Source: WGMI01 sp041739275
Lineage (GTDB): Bacteria > Bacteroidota > Bacteroidia > Flavobacteriales > Schleiferiaceae
Assembly (NCBI GenBank): GCA_041739275.1
Contig: JBGSOF010000009.1
Span: 1-64,000 of the forward strand
Direction: 5' to 3'
DNA length: 64,000 nt
How positions within the stretch are numbered: the first letter of the stretch is position 1; every line of letters begins with the position of its first letter. A program made the position numbers and the translations under genes. Below are positions 7,294-17,000 of this stretch, one piece after another. The notes under the pieces are model-generated. The model saw only the letters and a list, made by a program, of their open reading frames with translations, searched no databases and had not been told where the DNA came from.

Positions 7294-8076
7294 TTAGCGA
7301 TAATAATACTGCCCTCCTCCGGTATCGGAATAGATGGGGAGAAACCAAGTGAATTTGAGGCCGACGAGCAAGTCAAAAGCACGGGCTTCGAGCGGGGTGT
7401 TGGTCGAGTAATCCCAGACGCGGACGTTTTCGGTAAATCCTTGAACCACATCAAGCCCGATCATAAAATTAATCGTGCGGGCATTTCCCGAATGCATATA
7501 GCCCACAAACTGTCGCAGCATGGGGCCCATGCGCAATTGATCGTAGCCCTTGAGCAAATCGCCGCTGAGCTGGGGGACGTTGCTTCCGCTTTCGATGCGC
7601 GTTCGGTGCTGAATCCATCCGGCGCCGAGAATCACCACCAAACCCGAATTGGGATTGTGCCCGAGCGCATTCCACAAATGCCCCAACTGAACCGAAGCCG
7701 TATACCCCCGTTCGAACACTTTGATGCCCGCGTAATTGCCCGTCAAATCGAAAATCTGCCCGTTCGAACTCTCCAACAGAGAAAACAAACCCGCGCTGCG
7801 CTTTACTTCATCGCCAAACAAGAAACTTCCGCCCCCACCGATCAGCCAAGAGTTGCGCGTTTTATACCACACATCGAGACCCAAATCGAGGTTATACCCA
7901 TAAGATTCGGCCATGTCACCCCCCGGAAATTGAAGGGCCAAACCGGGAGCAATCAAGAAGCCCGAGACCGTTGAATCGCGCACATTGGCTTGAGCGACAG
8001 CTGTTTTTGGAGAAATTATCAAAGCCAAAAAGGCCGTTGAAGTACCAAGTAGAGTTTTAAAAAACCTCATGCTCAT
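7294..8076 (-). CDS. Predicted outer-membrane beta-barrel protein
   Basis: About 260 residues starting MSMRFFKTLL, with a signal peptide cleaved after AVAQ. The mature part alternates short hydrophobic and polar stretches with many glycines and aromatics and ends in YYYR, consistent with a beta-barrel. An ATG two codons later is an alternative start. It is divergent from the nucleotide-sugar operon. I do not recognise a specific family and propose no ligand. Confidence 0.65.
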   Translation of the reverse strand: MSMRFFKTLLGTSTAFLALIISPKTAVAQANVRDSTVSGFLIAPGLALQFPGGDMAESYGYNLDLGLDVWYKTRNSWLIGGGGSFLFGDEVKRSAGLFSLLESSNGQIFDLTGNYAGIKVFERGYTASVQLGHLWNALGHNPNSGLVVILGAGWIQHRTRIESGSNVPQLSGDLLKGYDQLRMGPMLRQFVGYMHSGNARTINFMIGLDVVQGFTENVRVWDYSTNTPLEARAFDLLVGLKFTWFLPIYSDTGGGQYYYR

Positions 8077-8129
8077 CAATCTGTAAAACAGTCGAAAGAT
8101 ACCCAAAGCCCTCGGGCAAGCGGGGGCTG

Positions 8130-8137
8130 TATATTTG
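8130..8137 (+). promoter_or_regulatory. -7 promoter element of the nucleotide-sugar operon
   Basis: TATATTTG fits TAnnTTTG exactly, 18 bases before the ATG at 8156. Its position argues against the in-frame TTG at 8135 as the start. No good -33 element is seen. Confidence 0.55.
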
Positions 8138-8155
8138 AACGCAAAACCCCGAGCT

Positions 8156-9277
8156 ATGCGCCCCTTGCGAATGGTCGATTTGGTGTCTCAGTACGAGAAA
8201 ATTAAACCCGAAGTCGACAGCGCTCTGCTCTCGGTGCTCGAAGCCGCTGCGTTTATCAACGGACCCGAAGTATCGAATTTTCAGAGCGAACTCGAAACGT
8301 ACCTCGATGTAGAACACGTCATTCCCTGCGCCAACGGCACCGATGCGCTTCAAATTGCGATGATGGCGCTCGATTTGCAGCCCGGAGATGAAGTGATCAC
8401 CGCAAGCTTTACCTATATCGCTACTGCTGAGGTAATTGCACTTCTCAAACTCAAGCCCGTCCTCGTCGAAGTCGATCCCGATACCTTTTTGATCGATCCC
8501 GAGGCCGTGCGCAAAGCCATTACGGCCAAAACCAAGGCCGTTGTTCCCGTTCACTTGTTCGGACAGTGCGCCCCCATGGATGCCTTGATAGACATTGCTC
8601 GCGAACACGGTTTGTACGTCATCGAAGATACCGCTCAGGCCATCGGCGCCACGCACAAGGGTCGCAGCGGTTCGATGCGCGCAGGAACTCTTGGGCACAT
8701 CGGTTGCACTTCGTTTTTTCCGAGTAAAAACCTCGGATGTTTTGGAGACGGAGGAGCCCTTTTTACGCGCGACGCCCTCTTGGCCGATCGAATTCGCCGA
8801 ATTGCGAACCACGGTCAGAGCAAGCGTTATTACCACGACGATATCGGTGTAAACAGCCGTTTAGATAGCGTTCAGGCAGCGGTTTTGCGCATCAAGCTCA
8901 GGCACTTAGACGAATACACCCGAGCCCGACAAACCGCAGCCGCGCACTACGACTCGGCCTTCGCGCTGGTGGCCTCTATTCAAACTCCCGCTCGGGTGTC
9001 GTGGTCAGACCACGTCTTTCATCAGTACACCCTCAAACTCGAAGCCGGTCGCCGAGATGGCCTTCAACAGCACCTCAGCGAACTCGGCATTCCGTCTATG
9101 GTCTATTACCCCGTCCCTGTACACAGGCAAAAGGCTTATATACAGCCTGATGCGGGCAATCGATTCGCTTCAACGGATCGCATTTGCGAACAAGTTATTT
9201 CGCTGCCCATGCACAGCGAACTCGATGCGGAACAGCTCGAGTTTATCGGGCGCAGCGTGGTTGAATACATCTCTTAA
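8156..9277 (+). CDS. DegT/DnrJ/EryC1/StrS aminotransferase for nucleotide sugars
   Basis: 373 residues, a PLP-dependent sugar aminotransferase. CANGTDALQIAMMALDLQPG and ASFTYIATAE are the fold-type I landmarks, IEDTAQAIGA holds the PLP-contacting Asp, and SFFPSKNLGCFGDGGA contains the Schiff-base Lys. NSRLDSVQAAVL is the substrate-loop signature. Such enzymes aminate keto sugars for O-antigen or capsule; the sequence resembles the WbpE group acting on UDP-linked 3-keto sugars, but substrate is not decided. First gene of the operon that continues with ugd 12 bases downstream. Confidence 0.88.
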   Translation: MRPLRMVDLVSQYEKIKPEVDSALLSVLEAAAFINGPEVSNFQSELETYLDVEHVIPCANGTDALQIAMMALDLQPGDEVITASFTYIATAEVIALLKLKPVLVEVDPDTFLIDPEAVRKAITAKTKAVVPVHLFGQCAPMDALIDIAREHGLYVIEDTAQAIGATHKGRSGSMRAGTLGHIGCTSFFPSKNLGCFGDGGALFTRDALLADRIRRIANHGQSKRYYHDDIGVNSRLDSVQAAVLRIKLRHLDEYTRARQTAAAHYDSAFALVASIQTPARVSWSDHVFHQYTLKLEAGRRDGLQQHLSELGIPSMVYYPVPVHRQKAYIQPDAGNRFASTDRICEQVISLPMHSELDAEQLEFIGRSVVEYIS

Positions 9278-9289
9278 AGCACAGAACTT

Positions 9290-10606
9290 ATGAAAGTTGT
9301 CGTTGTCGGAACAGGGTATGTAGGGTTGGTTACAGGCGCCTGTCTGGCCGATGTGGGTCTCGAAGTGATCTGCGTAGACGTGAACGTCGAGAAGATCGAG
9401 AACCTCAAAAAAGGCATTCTCCCGATCTACGAGCCCGGACTCGAAGACGTGGTCGAGCGCAACTACCGAAAAGAGCGCCTTCACTTTTCGACCGATTTGC
9501 CCTCGAGCATCAAGGGCGCCGATGTGGCTTTTATCGCCGTGGGAACTCCTCCGGGCGAAGACGGCTCGGCCGATTTGCAATATGTCTTGACCGTGGCACG
9601 CTCCATAGGCGAAAACATGAACGACTACGGCGTGATTGTCACCAAGAGCACCGTACCTGTGGGCACGGCCCAGAAAGTGCAAAAAGCCATTGCGGAAGCA
9701 CTCGCCAAGAGAGGGCTCGACATTCCGTTCGACGTCGCCTCGAACCCCGAGTTTTTGAAGGAAGGCGCGGCCGTCGAAGATTTCCTCAAGCCCGATCGAA
9801 TCGTGGTCGGGGTGAATAGCGAGCGCGCCAAAGAGATTATGACCCGGCTCTACAAGCCGTTCACCCTCAATGGGCATCCCGTCATCTTTATGGACATTCC
9901 TTCGGCCGAAATGACGAAGTATGCGGCCAATGCCATGCTGGCGACCAAAATCAGCTTTATGAACGACGTCGCCAACTTGTGCGAGATCACCGGGGCCGAC
10001 GTCAATATGGTGCGCAAGGGGATTGGTTCGGATCCGCGCATCGGCAATCGATTTATTTATCCCGGTGTGGGCTACGGCGGATCGTGCTTTCCGAAAGATG
10101 TGAAGGCTTTGATTCGCACCGCCTCCGACATGGGCTATGCCATGCGCATTCTCGAAGCCGTCGAAGAGGTGAACGACGATCAGAAAATGGTTTTGGTTCA
10201 AAAGGTTTTAAAGCATTACGGAAACGACATCAAAGGCAAGACCTTCGCCTTGTGGGGTCTGTCGTTTAAGCCTCAGACCGACGATATGCGCGAGGCGCCT
10301 TCGCTCGTGATTATTGAAAAGCTGCTCGAAGCCGGCGCACATGTCAAGGCCTACGACCCGGTCGCGATAAAAGAAGCCAAGCACTTCCTCGGCGATACCG
10401 TGGAATACACGGCCGACGAATACGAAGCACTGGTCGATGCCGACGCTCTTTTGCTGATTACCGAATGGTCTGAATTCAGGGTGCCAAACTGGAAAGTGGT
10501 GCACAAGCTGCTTTCCGATAAAGTCGTCTTTGACGGAAGAAACATCTACGACCGCGAAGAGCTCAAAGAAAACGGTCTCACCTATTACGGAATCGGAATC
10601 GCATGA
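9290..10606 (+). CDS. ugd: UDP-glucose 6-dehydrogenase
   Basis: 438 residues. The N-terminal Rossmann fold (VVVGTGYVGLVTGACLADVG) binds NAD; SKSTVP-type motif TKSTVPVGTAQKV and FLKEGAAVEDF follow; the catalytic loop GVGYGGSCFPKDVKAL carries the nucleophilic Cys near residue 264. It oxidises UDP-glucose to UDP-glucuronate in two NAD-dependent steps. The next gene, overlapping by 4 bases, encodes the enzyme that decarboxylates UDP-glucuronate, so the pair makes UDP-xylose. Confidence 0.95.
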   Translation: MKVVVVGTGYVGLVTGACLADVGLEVICVDVNVEKIENLKKGILPIYEPGLEDVVERNYRKERLHFSTDLPSSIKGADVAFIAVGTPPGEDGSADLQYVLTVARSIGENMNDYGVIVTKSTVPVGTAQKVQKAIAEALAKRGLDIPFDVASNPEFLKEGAAVEDFLKPDRIVVGVNSERAKEIMTRLYKPFTLNGHPVIFMDIPSAEMTKYAANAMLATKISFMNDVANLCEITGADVNMVRKGIGSDPRIGNRFIYPGVGYGGSCFPKDVKALIRTASDMGYAMRILEAVEEVNDDQKMVLVQKVLKHYGNDIKGKTFALWGLSFKPQTDDMREAPSLVIIEKLLEAGAHVKAYDPVAIKEAKHFLGDTVEYTADEYEALVDADALLLITEWSEFRVPNWKVVHKLLSDKVVFDGRNIYDREELKENGLTYYGIGIA

Positions 10607-11610
10607 ATGCACCAAAAAGAGTTCTGATTACGGGCGCAGCGGGCTTTCTCGGCTCTCATCTGTGCGACAAATTCATCGGTAAGGGCTATCACGTCATCGG
10701 GATGGACAACCTGATTACGGGAGATTTGCGAAACATCGAACACTTGTTCAACAACGAGCGATTCGAGTTTTATCACCACGACGTGACCAAGTTTGTCCAC
10801 GTTCCCGGCGAACTGGACTACATTCTCCACTTTGCCTCGCCGGCCAGCCCGATCGACTATCTGAAAATCCCGATTCAAACGCTCAAGGTGGGCGCGTTGG
10901 GGACGCACAATTTGCTCGGCCTCGCGCTCAGCAAGGGCTCGCGAATCTTGGTGGCCAGCACCTCAGAGGTCTATGGCGATCCCAATGTGCACCCTCAAAC
11001 CGAGAGCTATTGGGGCAACGTAAACCCCATCGGTCCAAGAGGGGTGTACGACGAAGCCAAGCGCTACCAAGAGGCCCTGACCATGGCGTATCACACCTAC
11101 CACGGTCTCGAAACGCGCATTGTTCGGATTTTCAACACCTACGGGCCTCGGATGCGCCTCAACGACGGGCGTGTATTGCCTGCGTTTATTGGTCAAGCCC
11201 TTAGAGGAGAAGATCTTACGGTGTTCGGAGACGGGTCTCAGACGCGCTCGTTTTGCTACGTCGACGATTTGGTCGAGGGCATCTACCGGCTTTTGCTGAG
11301 CGACTACGCCTATCCTGTCAACATTGGCAACCCCGACGAGATTACGATTCGAGAGTTTGCCGACGAAATCATCAAGCTTACGGGCACCACCCAAAAAGTG
11401 GTCTACAAACCCTTGCCCACCGACGACCCCACCCAGCGCCGTCCCGACATTTCGAAAGCGCAAGATTTGCTCGGTTGGGAACCTGCGGTAAACCGCGCCG
11501 ACGGCCTGCGAATTACCTACGAATATTTCAAGAGCCTGCCTCCTGAATTGCTCTACCAGCGCGACCACAAAGACTTTAGAGGCTACGTCCGCAAAGGTTC
11601 AAAGGCATGA
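10603..11610 (+). CDS. uxs: UDP-glucuronate decarboxylase (UDP-xylose synthase)
   Basis: 335 residues, extended short-chain dehydrogenase. NAD site VLITGAAGFLGSHLCDKFI; catalytic Ser/Thr region ASTSEVYGDP; YxxxK motif in GVYDEAKRYQEAL; RIFNTYGPRMRLNDGRVLPA and GSQTRSFCYVDDLVEG are characteristic of UXS. It converts UDP-glucuronate to UDP-xylose. Start overlaps the ugd stop (ATGA) and its own stop overlaps galE the same way, so translation of the three is coupled. Confidence 0.92.
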   Translation: MNAPKRVLITGAAGFLGSHLCDKFIGKGYHVIGMDNLITGDLRNIEHLFNNERFEFYHHDVTKFVHVPGELDYILHFASPASPIDYLKIPIQTLKVGALGTHNLLGLALSKGSRILVASTSEVYGDPNVHPQTESYWGNVNPIGPRGVYDEAKRYQEALTMAYHTYHGLETRIVRIFNTYGPRMRLNDGRVLPAFIGQALRGEDLTVFGDGSQTRSFCYVDDLVEGIYRLLLSDYAYPVNIGNPDEITIREFADEIIKLTGTTQKVVYKPLPTDDPTQRRPDISKAQDLLGWEPAVNRADGLRITYEYFKSLPPELLYQRDHKDFRGYVRKGSKA

Positions 11611-12638
11611 AAAAGAAGATTTTAGTTACCGGCGGCTTGGGCTTTATCGGGAGCCACACCGCGGTTGAACTCATCGAACAAGGTTTTGAAGTGGTGCTGG
11701 CCGACAATTTGAGCAATACCACCGAAGATCCACTGCGCGGCATCGAGGCCATTACGGGGGTAAAACCCATTTTTGAAAAAGTTGATCTCAGCCAGGTCGA
11801 ACAGACCGAAGCCATGTTTCGTCGGCATCCCGAATTGAGCGGAACGATTCACTTTGCGGCGCACAAAGCCGTGGGAGAAAGCGTTCGCGAACCGCTAAAG
11901 TACTACTTGAACAACCTCGGTTCGCTGGCTTTGATGTTGGAACAGAGCCGGAAGCACGGAATTCGCGATTTTATTTTCTCGTCTTCGTGCACGGTATACG
12001 GCGAGGCCGATCAACTGCCCATAGACGAATCTGCGGTCGTGAAACCTGCCATGTCTCCCTATGGAAACACCAAACAGGTGGGAGAGGAGATCATTGCCGA
12101 CGCCGTGCGAGCCTTCCCCGAGCTCAGGGCCATTGCACTGCGCTATTTCAACCCGATTGGCGCACATCCTACGGGCGAAATCGGAGAGTTGCCCTTGGGC
12201 ACCCCTTTAAATCTCGTCCCTTTTGTAACTCAAACGGCCGCCGGGGTTCGCGAGCAATTGCAGGTATTTGGCAGCGACTACGATACACGAGATGGCACCA
12301 ATGTTCGGGACTACATCCACGTCGTCGATATCGCCAAAGCCCATGTGGTAGCCCTTCGGCGCTTGATGGAATCGAAAAATACCGCGGCCTTCGAGGTGTT
12401 TAATCTCGGTACGGGCATGGGATCTACCGTGTTAGAGGTCATCGCGGCCTTTGAAAAGGTGAGCGGTCAGAAGCTCAACTATCGCATCGTAGAACGCCGG
12501 CCGGGAGATGTGACTGCTGCGTATGCAGATACCCGAAAGGCCAACGAAGTGCTCGGTTGGAAGGCCGAGTTGAGCCTCGAACGCGCCATGGAAGACGCTT
12601 GGCGCTGGGAGAGAAAAGTGCGAAACATCGAGCTTTAA
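11607..12638 (+). CDS. galE: UDP-glucose 4-epimerase
   Basis: 343 residues. NAD motif ILVTGGLGFIGSHTAVELIE, AAHKAVGESVREPLKYY, the catalytic SSSCTVYG serine region and SPYGNTK with the YxxxK pair, then RYFNPIGAHPTG and RDYIHVVDIAKAHV, all standard for GalE. It interconverts UDP-glucose and UDP-galactose (possibly also the N-acetyl forms). It is coupled to the UDP-xylose synthase gene by a 4-base overlap and supplies precursors for envelope glycans together with its neighbours. Confidence 0.95.
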   Translation: MKKKILVTGGLGFIGSHTAVELIEQGFEVVLADNLSNTTEDPLRGIEAITGVKPIFEKVDLSQVEQTEAMFRRHPELSGTIHFAAHKAVGESVREPLKYYLNNLGSLALMLEQSRKHGIRDFIFSSSCTVYGEADQLPIDESAVVKPAMSPYGNTKQVGEEIIADAVRAFPELRAIALRYFNPIGAHPTGEIGELPLGTPLNLVPFVTQTAAGVREQLQVFGSDYDTRDGTNVRDYIHVVDIAKAHVVALRRLMESKNTAAFEVFNLGTGMGSTVLEVIAAFEKVSGQKLNYRIVERRPGDVTAAYADTRKANEVLGWKAELSLERAMEDAWRWERKVRNIEL

Positions 12639-12650
12639 ATCGATCAGATT

Positions 12651-13706
12651 ATGAGAGAACGCATTTTGGTGACAGGGGGCGCCGGGTTTATTGGGTCTCA
12701 TGTCGTTCGTCTATTGGTCGATCGATATCCCGATTCGGAAATCGTCAATCTCGATGCTTTGACCTATGCGGGCAACCTCGAGAATCTCCGCGATATGGAG
12801 GGCCGGCAGAACTATCGATTTTTTCGAATCGACATCAGCGATGCGCAGGCCGTCGATCGCTTGTTCGACGAATTGAGCTTTGACGGGGTCATTCATTTGG
12901 CGGCCGAAAGCCACGTAGACCGCTCGATTGAAGACCCGCTCTCGTTTGTAAAGACCAACGTCATCGGCACCGTGAATTTGCTCAACGCCTGTCGTCGGCA
13001 ATGGGCAGGGTCTATGGAACACAAGCGCTTCTATCACATTTCGACCGACGAGGTCTACGGGAGCCTCGGCAAAGAAGGTCTGTTTACCGAGACCACGGCC
13101 TACGACCCCAACAGCCCTTATTCGGCATCCAAGGCATCGAGCGATCACTTCGTTCGGGCCTACGGCGAGACCTATGGTTTGCCTTTTGTGTTGACCAATT
13201 GCAGCAACAACTATGGTCCGAATCAGTTTCCTGAGAAGCTCATTCCGCTATTTATCAACAACATACGATTAGAGAAGCCGCTGCCTGTGTACGGCGACGG
13301 GCAGTACACCCGAGACTGGCTTTATGTGATCGACCATGCACGCGCCATAGACCTGGTCTATAGAAACGGCAAAAACGCCGAGACCTACAACATTGGTGGC
13401 TTTAACGAGTGGACCAATATCGATCTGATTCGATTGCTGTGCTCGATTATGGATCGAAAACTGGGGCGCCCCGAGGGAGCCGGCGAGAAGCTCATCACCT
13501 ATGTGCGCGACCGCCCGGGGCACGACCGGCGCTATGCCATAGACGCGAGCAAAATTGAGCGCGAGCTCGGCTGGAGACCTTCTGTCACCTTTGAACAGGG
13601 CCTCGACCAAACGGTCGATTGGTATTTGAACAATACCGAATGGATCGACAATTTGACTTCGGGTCGCTATTTGGAGTATTACGAGCGGATGTACGGAAGG
13701 AGGTAA
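12651..13706 (+). CDS. rfbB: dTDP-glucose 4,6-dehydratase
   Basis: 351 residues. NAD motif ILVTGGAGFIGSHVVRLLVD; LAAESHVDRSIEDP; the catalytic triad region HISTDEVYGSLG (Thr-Asp-Glu) and SPYSASKASSDHFVRAY (YxxxK); NCSNNYGPNQFPEKLIPLFI. It makes dTDP-4-keto-6-deoxyglucose, the branch point to rhamnose and other deoxysugars. The partner genes rfbA, rfbC and rfbD are not in the window. Twelve bases behind galE, last gene of the tight operon. Confidence 0.95.
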   Translation: MRERILVTGGAGFIGSHVVRLLVDRYPDSEIVNLDALTYAGNLENLRDMEGRQNYRFFRIDISDAQAVDRLFDELSFDGVIHLAAESHVDRSIEDPLSFVKTNVIGTVNLLNACRRQWAGSMEHKRFYHISTDEVYGSLGKEGLFTETTAYDPNSPYSASKASSDHFVRAYGETYGLPFVLTNCSNNYGPNQFPEKLIPLFINNIRLEKPLPVYGDGQYTRDWLYVIDHARAIDLVYRNGKNAETYNIGGFNEWTNIDLIRLLCSIMDRKLGRPEGAGEKLITYVRDRPGHDRRYAIDASKIERELGWRPSVTFEQGLDQTVDWYLNNTEWIDNLTSGRYLEYYERMYGRR

Positions 13707-13772
13707 GTCGGCCGGCTTTTTGTATTTCAATCGGGGCTCAAACGCCGAAAGCCGCTTCAAACCTAAAGAAGC

Positions 13773-14999
13773 ATGTTTGCATACGATCTCGTCATAAAGC
13801 TCTACGGTTTCGCAATTCGAATGGCCTCCCGCAAGAACCCCAAAGCCGCCCTTTGGGTGGCCGGGCGAAAGCAGGCCTACGAGCGCATGTTGGAGTGGAG
13901 GTCGCGAAATCCCGGAAAGCTGTTGTGGATGCACTGCGCATCGCTTGGAGAATACGAGCAGGGTCGCGGCGCGCTCGAGGCTTTTCAACGAGCACATCCC
14001 GATTGGCGAGTCGCCTTGAGTTTTTATTCGCCCTCGGGTTTTGAAATGGCTGTTCCGGCCTCGTCGGTTGAGAAATTCTACCTGCCACTGGACCTCAAGA
14101 GCCAAGTAGAGCGCTGGGTTGAGATGCTCCAACCGAGTCTATTCGTTTCCATACGCTACGAGTTTTGGCTCCGCTTGCTTGATGCGCTCTACGAGAAGAA
14201 GGTGCCCACCGCAGTGCTCTCTGCTCATTTTCGACCCGACCACTGGTTTTTTAAGCCTTGGGCGAGCTTTGCGCTCCGTCGGTTGAAGCGCCTCGACTCC
14301 ATCGGAGCTCAAGACCGTGAATCGCTTGTGCTCTTAAGTCAAAAGGGCTTTGAGAATGCCGAATTCACTGGAAATGGAAGGGTCGATCGAGTGGTGGAAA
14401 TTGCGAAAAACCCCGAGCCTGTAGAGTGGCTCGAGCGCTGGATTCAGGGTCGAAAACTCGTCGTCTGCGGGAGCATATACCTCCATGAACTGCCCATGCT
14501 CTTGCCTTTAATCGATGCCCAACCCGAACGACGCTGGCTGCTGGTTCCCCACGAAGTCGATCGCGTTTCGGTTGAAAACATAAGTAAAGAGCTGGGGTCG
14601 AGGTCTTTTGCCTTATGGAGCAAGGGCGTTCAAGCCGTGGAGACTCCGATTTTAATCCTCGACTCGGTCGGGTGGCTGGCGAAGTGTTATCGCTATGCCG
14701 AACTGGCCTACGTCGGCGGGGGCTATGGCTCGGGAGTGCACAATTTGCTCGAACCCGCGGCCTTTGGCTGCCCCAGCTTTTTTGGGCCAAAGCACAAGGG
14801 CTATCCCGAGGCTCAGGCTTTGCTCGAAAAAGGGGCTTCTTTTCGGGCTGAAACTGTAAACGCGGCTTTTTTGGAAGACTTTTCAAGCGAGCCCGAAAGG
14901 CGTCCAAGAGCATCGAGGGCAGCTCTGAATTACATTGAAGAGCAAAAAGGGGCGAGCCGTCGCGAACTCGCATTGATCGAGCGCTTTGTACGAGCTTAG
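13773..14999 (+). CDS. waaA: 3-deoxy-D-manno-octulosonic acid (Kdo) transferase
   Basis: 408 residues, usual length. An N-terminal hydrophobic anchor precedes WMHCASLGEYEQGRGALEAF, and the acceptor-domain landmarks SFYSPSGFE, LPLDLKSQVERW and ISIRYEFW-type VSIRYEFWLRLLDALYEKK are present; the donor half has AELAYVGGGYGSGVHNLLEP and FGPKHKGYPEA. WaaA transfers Kdo from CMP-Kdo to lipid A at the inner membrane, so this organism makes a Kdo-containing LPS. It lies 66 bases behind rfbB and may be transcribed with the sugar operon. Confidence 0.92.
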   Translation: MFAYDLVIKLYGFAIRMASRKNPKAALWVAGRKQAYERMLEWRSRNPGKLLWMHCASLGEYEQGRGALEAFQRAHPDWRVALSFYSPSGFEMAVPASSVEKFYLPLDLKSQVERWVEMLQPSLFVSIRYEFWLRLLDALYEKKVPTAVLSAHFRPDHWFFKPWASFALRRLKRLDSIGAQDRESLVLLSQKGFENAEFTGNGRVDRVVEIAKNPEPVEWLERWIQGRKLVVCGSIYLHELPMLLPLIDAQPERRWLLVPHEVDRVSVENISKELGSRSFALWSKGVQAVETPILILDSVGWLAKCYRYAELAYVGGGYGSGVHNLLEPAAFGCPSFFGPKHKGYPEAQALLEKGASFRAETVNAAFLEDFSSEPERRPRASRAALNYIEEQKGASRRELALIERFVRA

Positions 15000-15092
15000 G
15001 GCGCATGTGCCGAAGATTTTGAAAACTGGCTCGACCGCATCGAGGGCTTCGACTTAATTTGGCTTGGTGTATTGTAAACAATAAGTGCGTCT

Positions 15093-17000
15093 ATGGAATC
15101 GGTTCCTCATTCTCTTTTGGGCGAGCTTGACCTGCACTTGTTCGGCTCGGGCAAACACCGCAGGTTGTTTGATGTGCTTGGGGCGCATCTAACAGAACGC
15201 GAAGGGGTTAAGGGTTGTCTTTTCTCCGTATGGGCGCCAAATGCCCAAGCGGTCTCGGTGGTCGGTAGCTTTAACGATTGGAAAATTGAAGCGCATCCGC
15301 TGTTTCCGCGCTGGGATGCCACGGGCATTTTTGAAGCGTTTGTGCCGGGAGTAGGTCGCTTTGACCTGTATAAATACGCCATTCAGAGCCCCGGGGGTGC
15401 TTGGCTCGAAAAAGCTGACCCGCTCGGCAAAAGCATGGAATGCCCGCCCAGAACCGCCAGCGTGGTCTGGGAATCGGAGTTCAGGTGGAGCGATGCCGAT
15501 TGGATGCGGCAACGAGCAGAAAAGATTGCGCACAAGGAGCCGATTTCGATTTACGAGCTCCACCCGGGTTCGTGGAAGCGAAATCATAAACACGAATCTC
15601 TCAGCTACAGGCAGTTGGCTGAAGAATTGACCGCCTATGCCCTCGAACTGGGCGTGACCCACGTAGAGTTCATGCCGGTGATGGAGTTTCCCTTCGATGG
15701 CAGTTGGGGATATCAAATCTGTGGCTACTACGCCCCGAGCGCTCGCTTTGGCGACCCGGACGACTTTAAGTTCTTGGTCAATGCCCTGCATCGCGCGGGT
15801 TTGGGCGTCATTCTCGACTGGGTGCCCAGCCACTTTCCGGGAGATCCACACGGGCTTCACCTCTTCGACGGAACGGCGCTCTACGAACACGCCGACCCCA
15901 AGCAGGGGTTTCATCCCGACTGGAATTCTTACATCTTCAATTACGGCCGAGACGAGGTGCGCAGCTTCCTGATTAGCAATGCCTTGTATTGGTTTGAAGA
16001 ATACCATGTCGACGGCATTCGGGTCGACGCTGTGGCCAGCATGCTCTATCTCGATTATTCGAGAAAAGAAGGAGAATGGATTCCCAACGATCAAGGCGGG
16101 CGCGAGAATCTCGACGCGGTTCGCTTTTTGCGCGATTTGAATACTGCGGTGTATGCCGAGATCCCGGGCGCCATGATGTTTGCCGAAGAGAGCACGTCGT
16201 GGCCCGGAGTAACGCGCAGTGCAGACCACGGCGGCTTGGGATTTGGCTTCAAGTGGATGATGGGTTGGATGCACGATTCGCTCCAGTTTTTTAAACGCGA
16301 CCCCATCCATCGCAATTTTCATCTCAACGAGTTGAGCTTCAGTCTCAATTATGCCTTTAGCGAGCAATTCTGCCTGCCGCTGTCGCACGACGAAGTGGCC
16401 CACGGAAAAGGGAGTTTGTTGTCTCGAATGCCCGGAGACTCTTGGCGCAAGTTTGCCAACCTCAGGCTGCTCTATGCGTGGATGTTCGCCCACCCCGGAT
16501 GCAAGCTTTTGTTTATGGGGGGCGAATTTGGCATGCCGGGCGAATGGAGCCACGACGGACAGCTCGACTGGTGGGCGCTCGAACAGCCCGATCACCTTGG
16601 AATCAAGAATTTATATGCTCGGCTAAACAATTTGTACCGCAGCGAATCGAGTCTCTTTGCCGATCAGTATCGAGCGGAGGGATTTGAATTTATCGAACAC
16701 AACGATTGGCATAATGCCGTGCTCAGCGCCTTTCGCATCGACCGAGAAACCGACCGGCGAATGTTGGTCGTATTCAACTTAACCCCTTCGCCTCGTTCGA
16801 GTTATAGAATTGGTGTTCCATTCGAGCTCTCGGCTGAACTCGCCATGAATACCGACGAGCCGGGCTACGGGGGCAGCGGGCAAAAAGTGCTTCATCATTT
16901 GCGCAGCGAGGATCGACCTTCTCATGGCAAACCTCATTCACTCGTGCTTGAACTTCCGGGTTTAAGCGCTTTGTATTACCGAATTCTCCCCGTATCGTGA
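15093..17000 (+). CDS. glgB: 1,4-alpha-glucan branching enzyme
   Basis: 635 residues. CBM48 at the N-terminus (FSVWAPNAQAVSVVGSFNDW), then the GH13 barrel: FMPVMEFPFDGSWGYQ, the nucleophile Asp in DGIRVDAVASMLYLDYSR, the acid/base Glu in MMFAEESTSWPGVT, and LPLSHDEVAHGKGSLLSRMP. It forms alpha-1,6 branches in glycogen. The N-terminal half-length extension of some GlgB proteins is absent. The last codons overlap the start of the next gene (GTGA), tying it to an alpha-glucan-type GH57 protein. Confidence 0.95.
   Translation: MESVPHSLLGELDLHLFGSGKHRRLFDVLGAHLTEREGVKGCLFSVWAPNAQAVSVVGSFNDWKIEAHPLFPRWDATGIFEAFVPGVGRFDLYKYAIQSPGGAWLEKADPLGKSMECPPRTASVVWESEFRWSDADWMRQRAEKIAHKEPISIYELHPGSWKRNHKHESLSYRQLAEELTAYALELGVTHVEFMPVMEFPFDGSWGYQICGYYAPSARFGDPDDFKFLVNALHRAGLGVILDWVPSHFPGDPHGLHLFDGTALYEHADPKQGFHPDWNSYIFNYGRDEVRSFLISNALYWFEEYHVDGIRVDAVASMLYLDYSRKEGEWIPNDQGGRENLDAVRFLRDLNTAVYAEIPGAMMFAEESTSWPGVTRSADHGGLGFGFKWMMGWMHDSLQFFKRDPIHRNFHLNELSFSLNYAFSEQFCLPLSHDEVAHGKGSLLSRMPGDSWRKFANLRLLYAWMFAHPGCKLLFMGGEFGMPGEWSHDGQLDWWALEQPDHLGIKNLYARLNNLYRSESSLFADQYRAEGFEFIEHNDWHNAVLSAFRIDRETDRRMLVVFNLTPSPRSSYRIGVPFELSAELAMNTDEPGYGGSGQKVLHHLRSEDRPSHGKPHSLVLELPGLSALYYRILPVS

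Noticed and set aside
15189..16595. 468-codon minus-strand frame across glgB
   Set aside because: Antisense shadow of a clearly recognisable branching enzyme; no start signal or homology.
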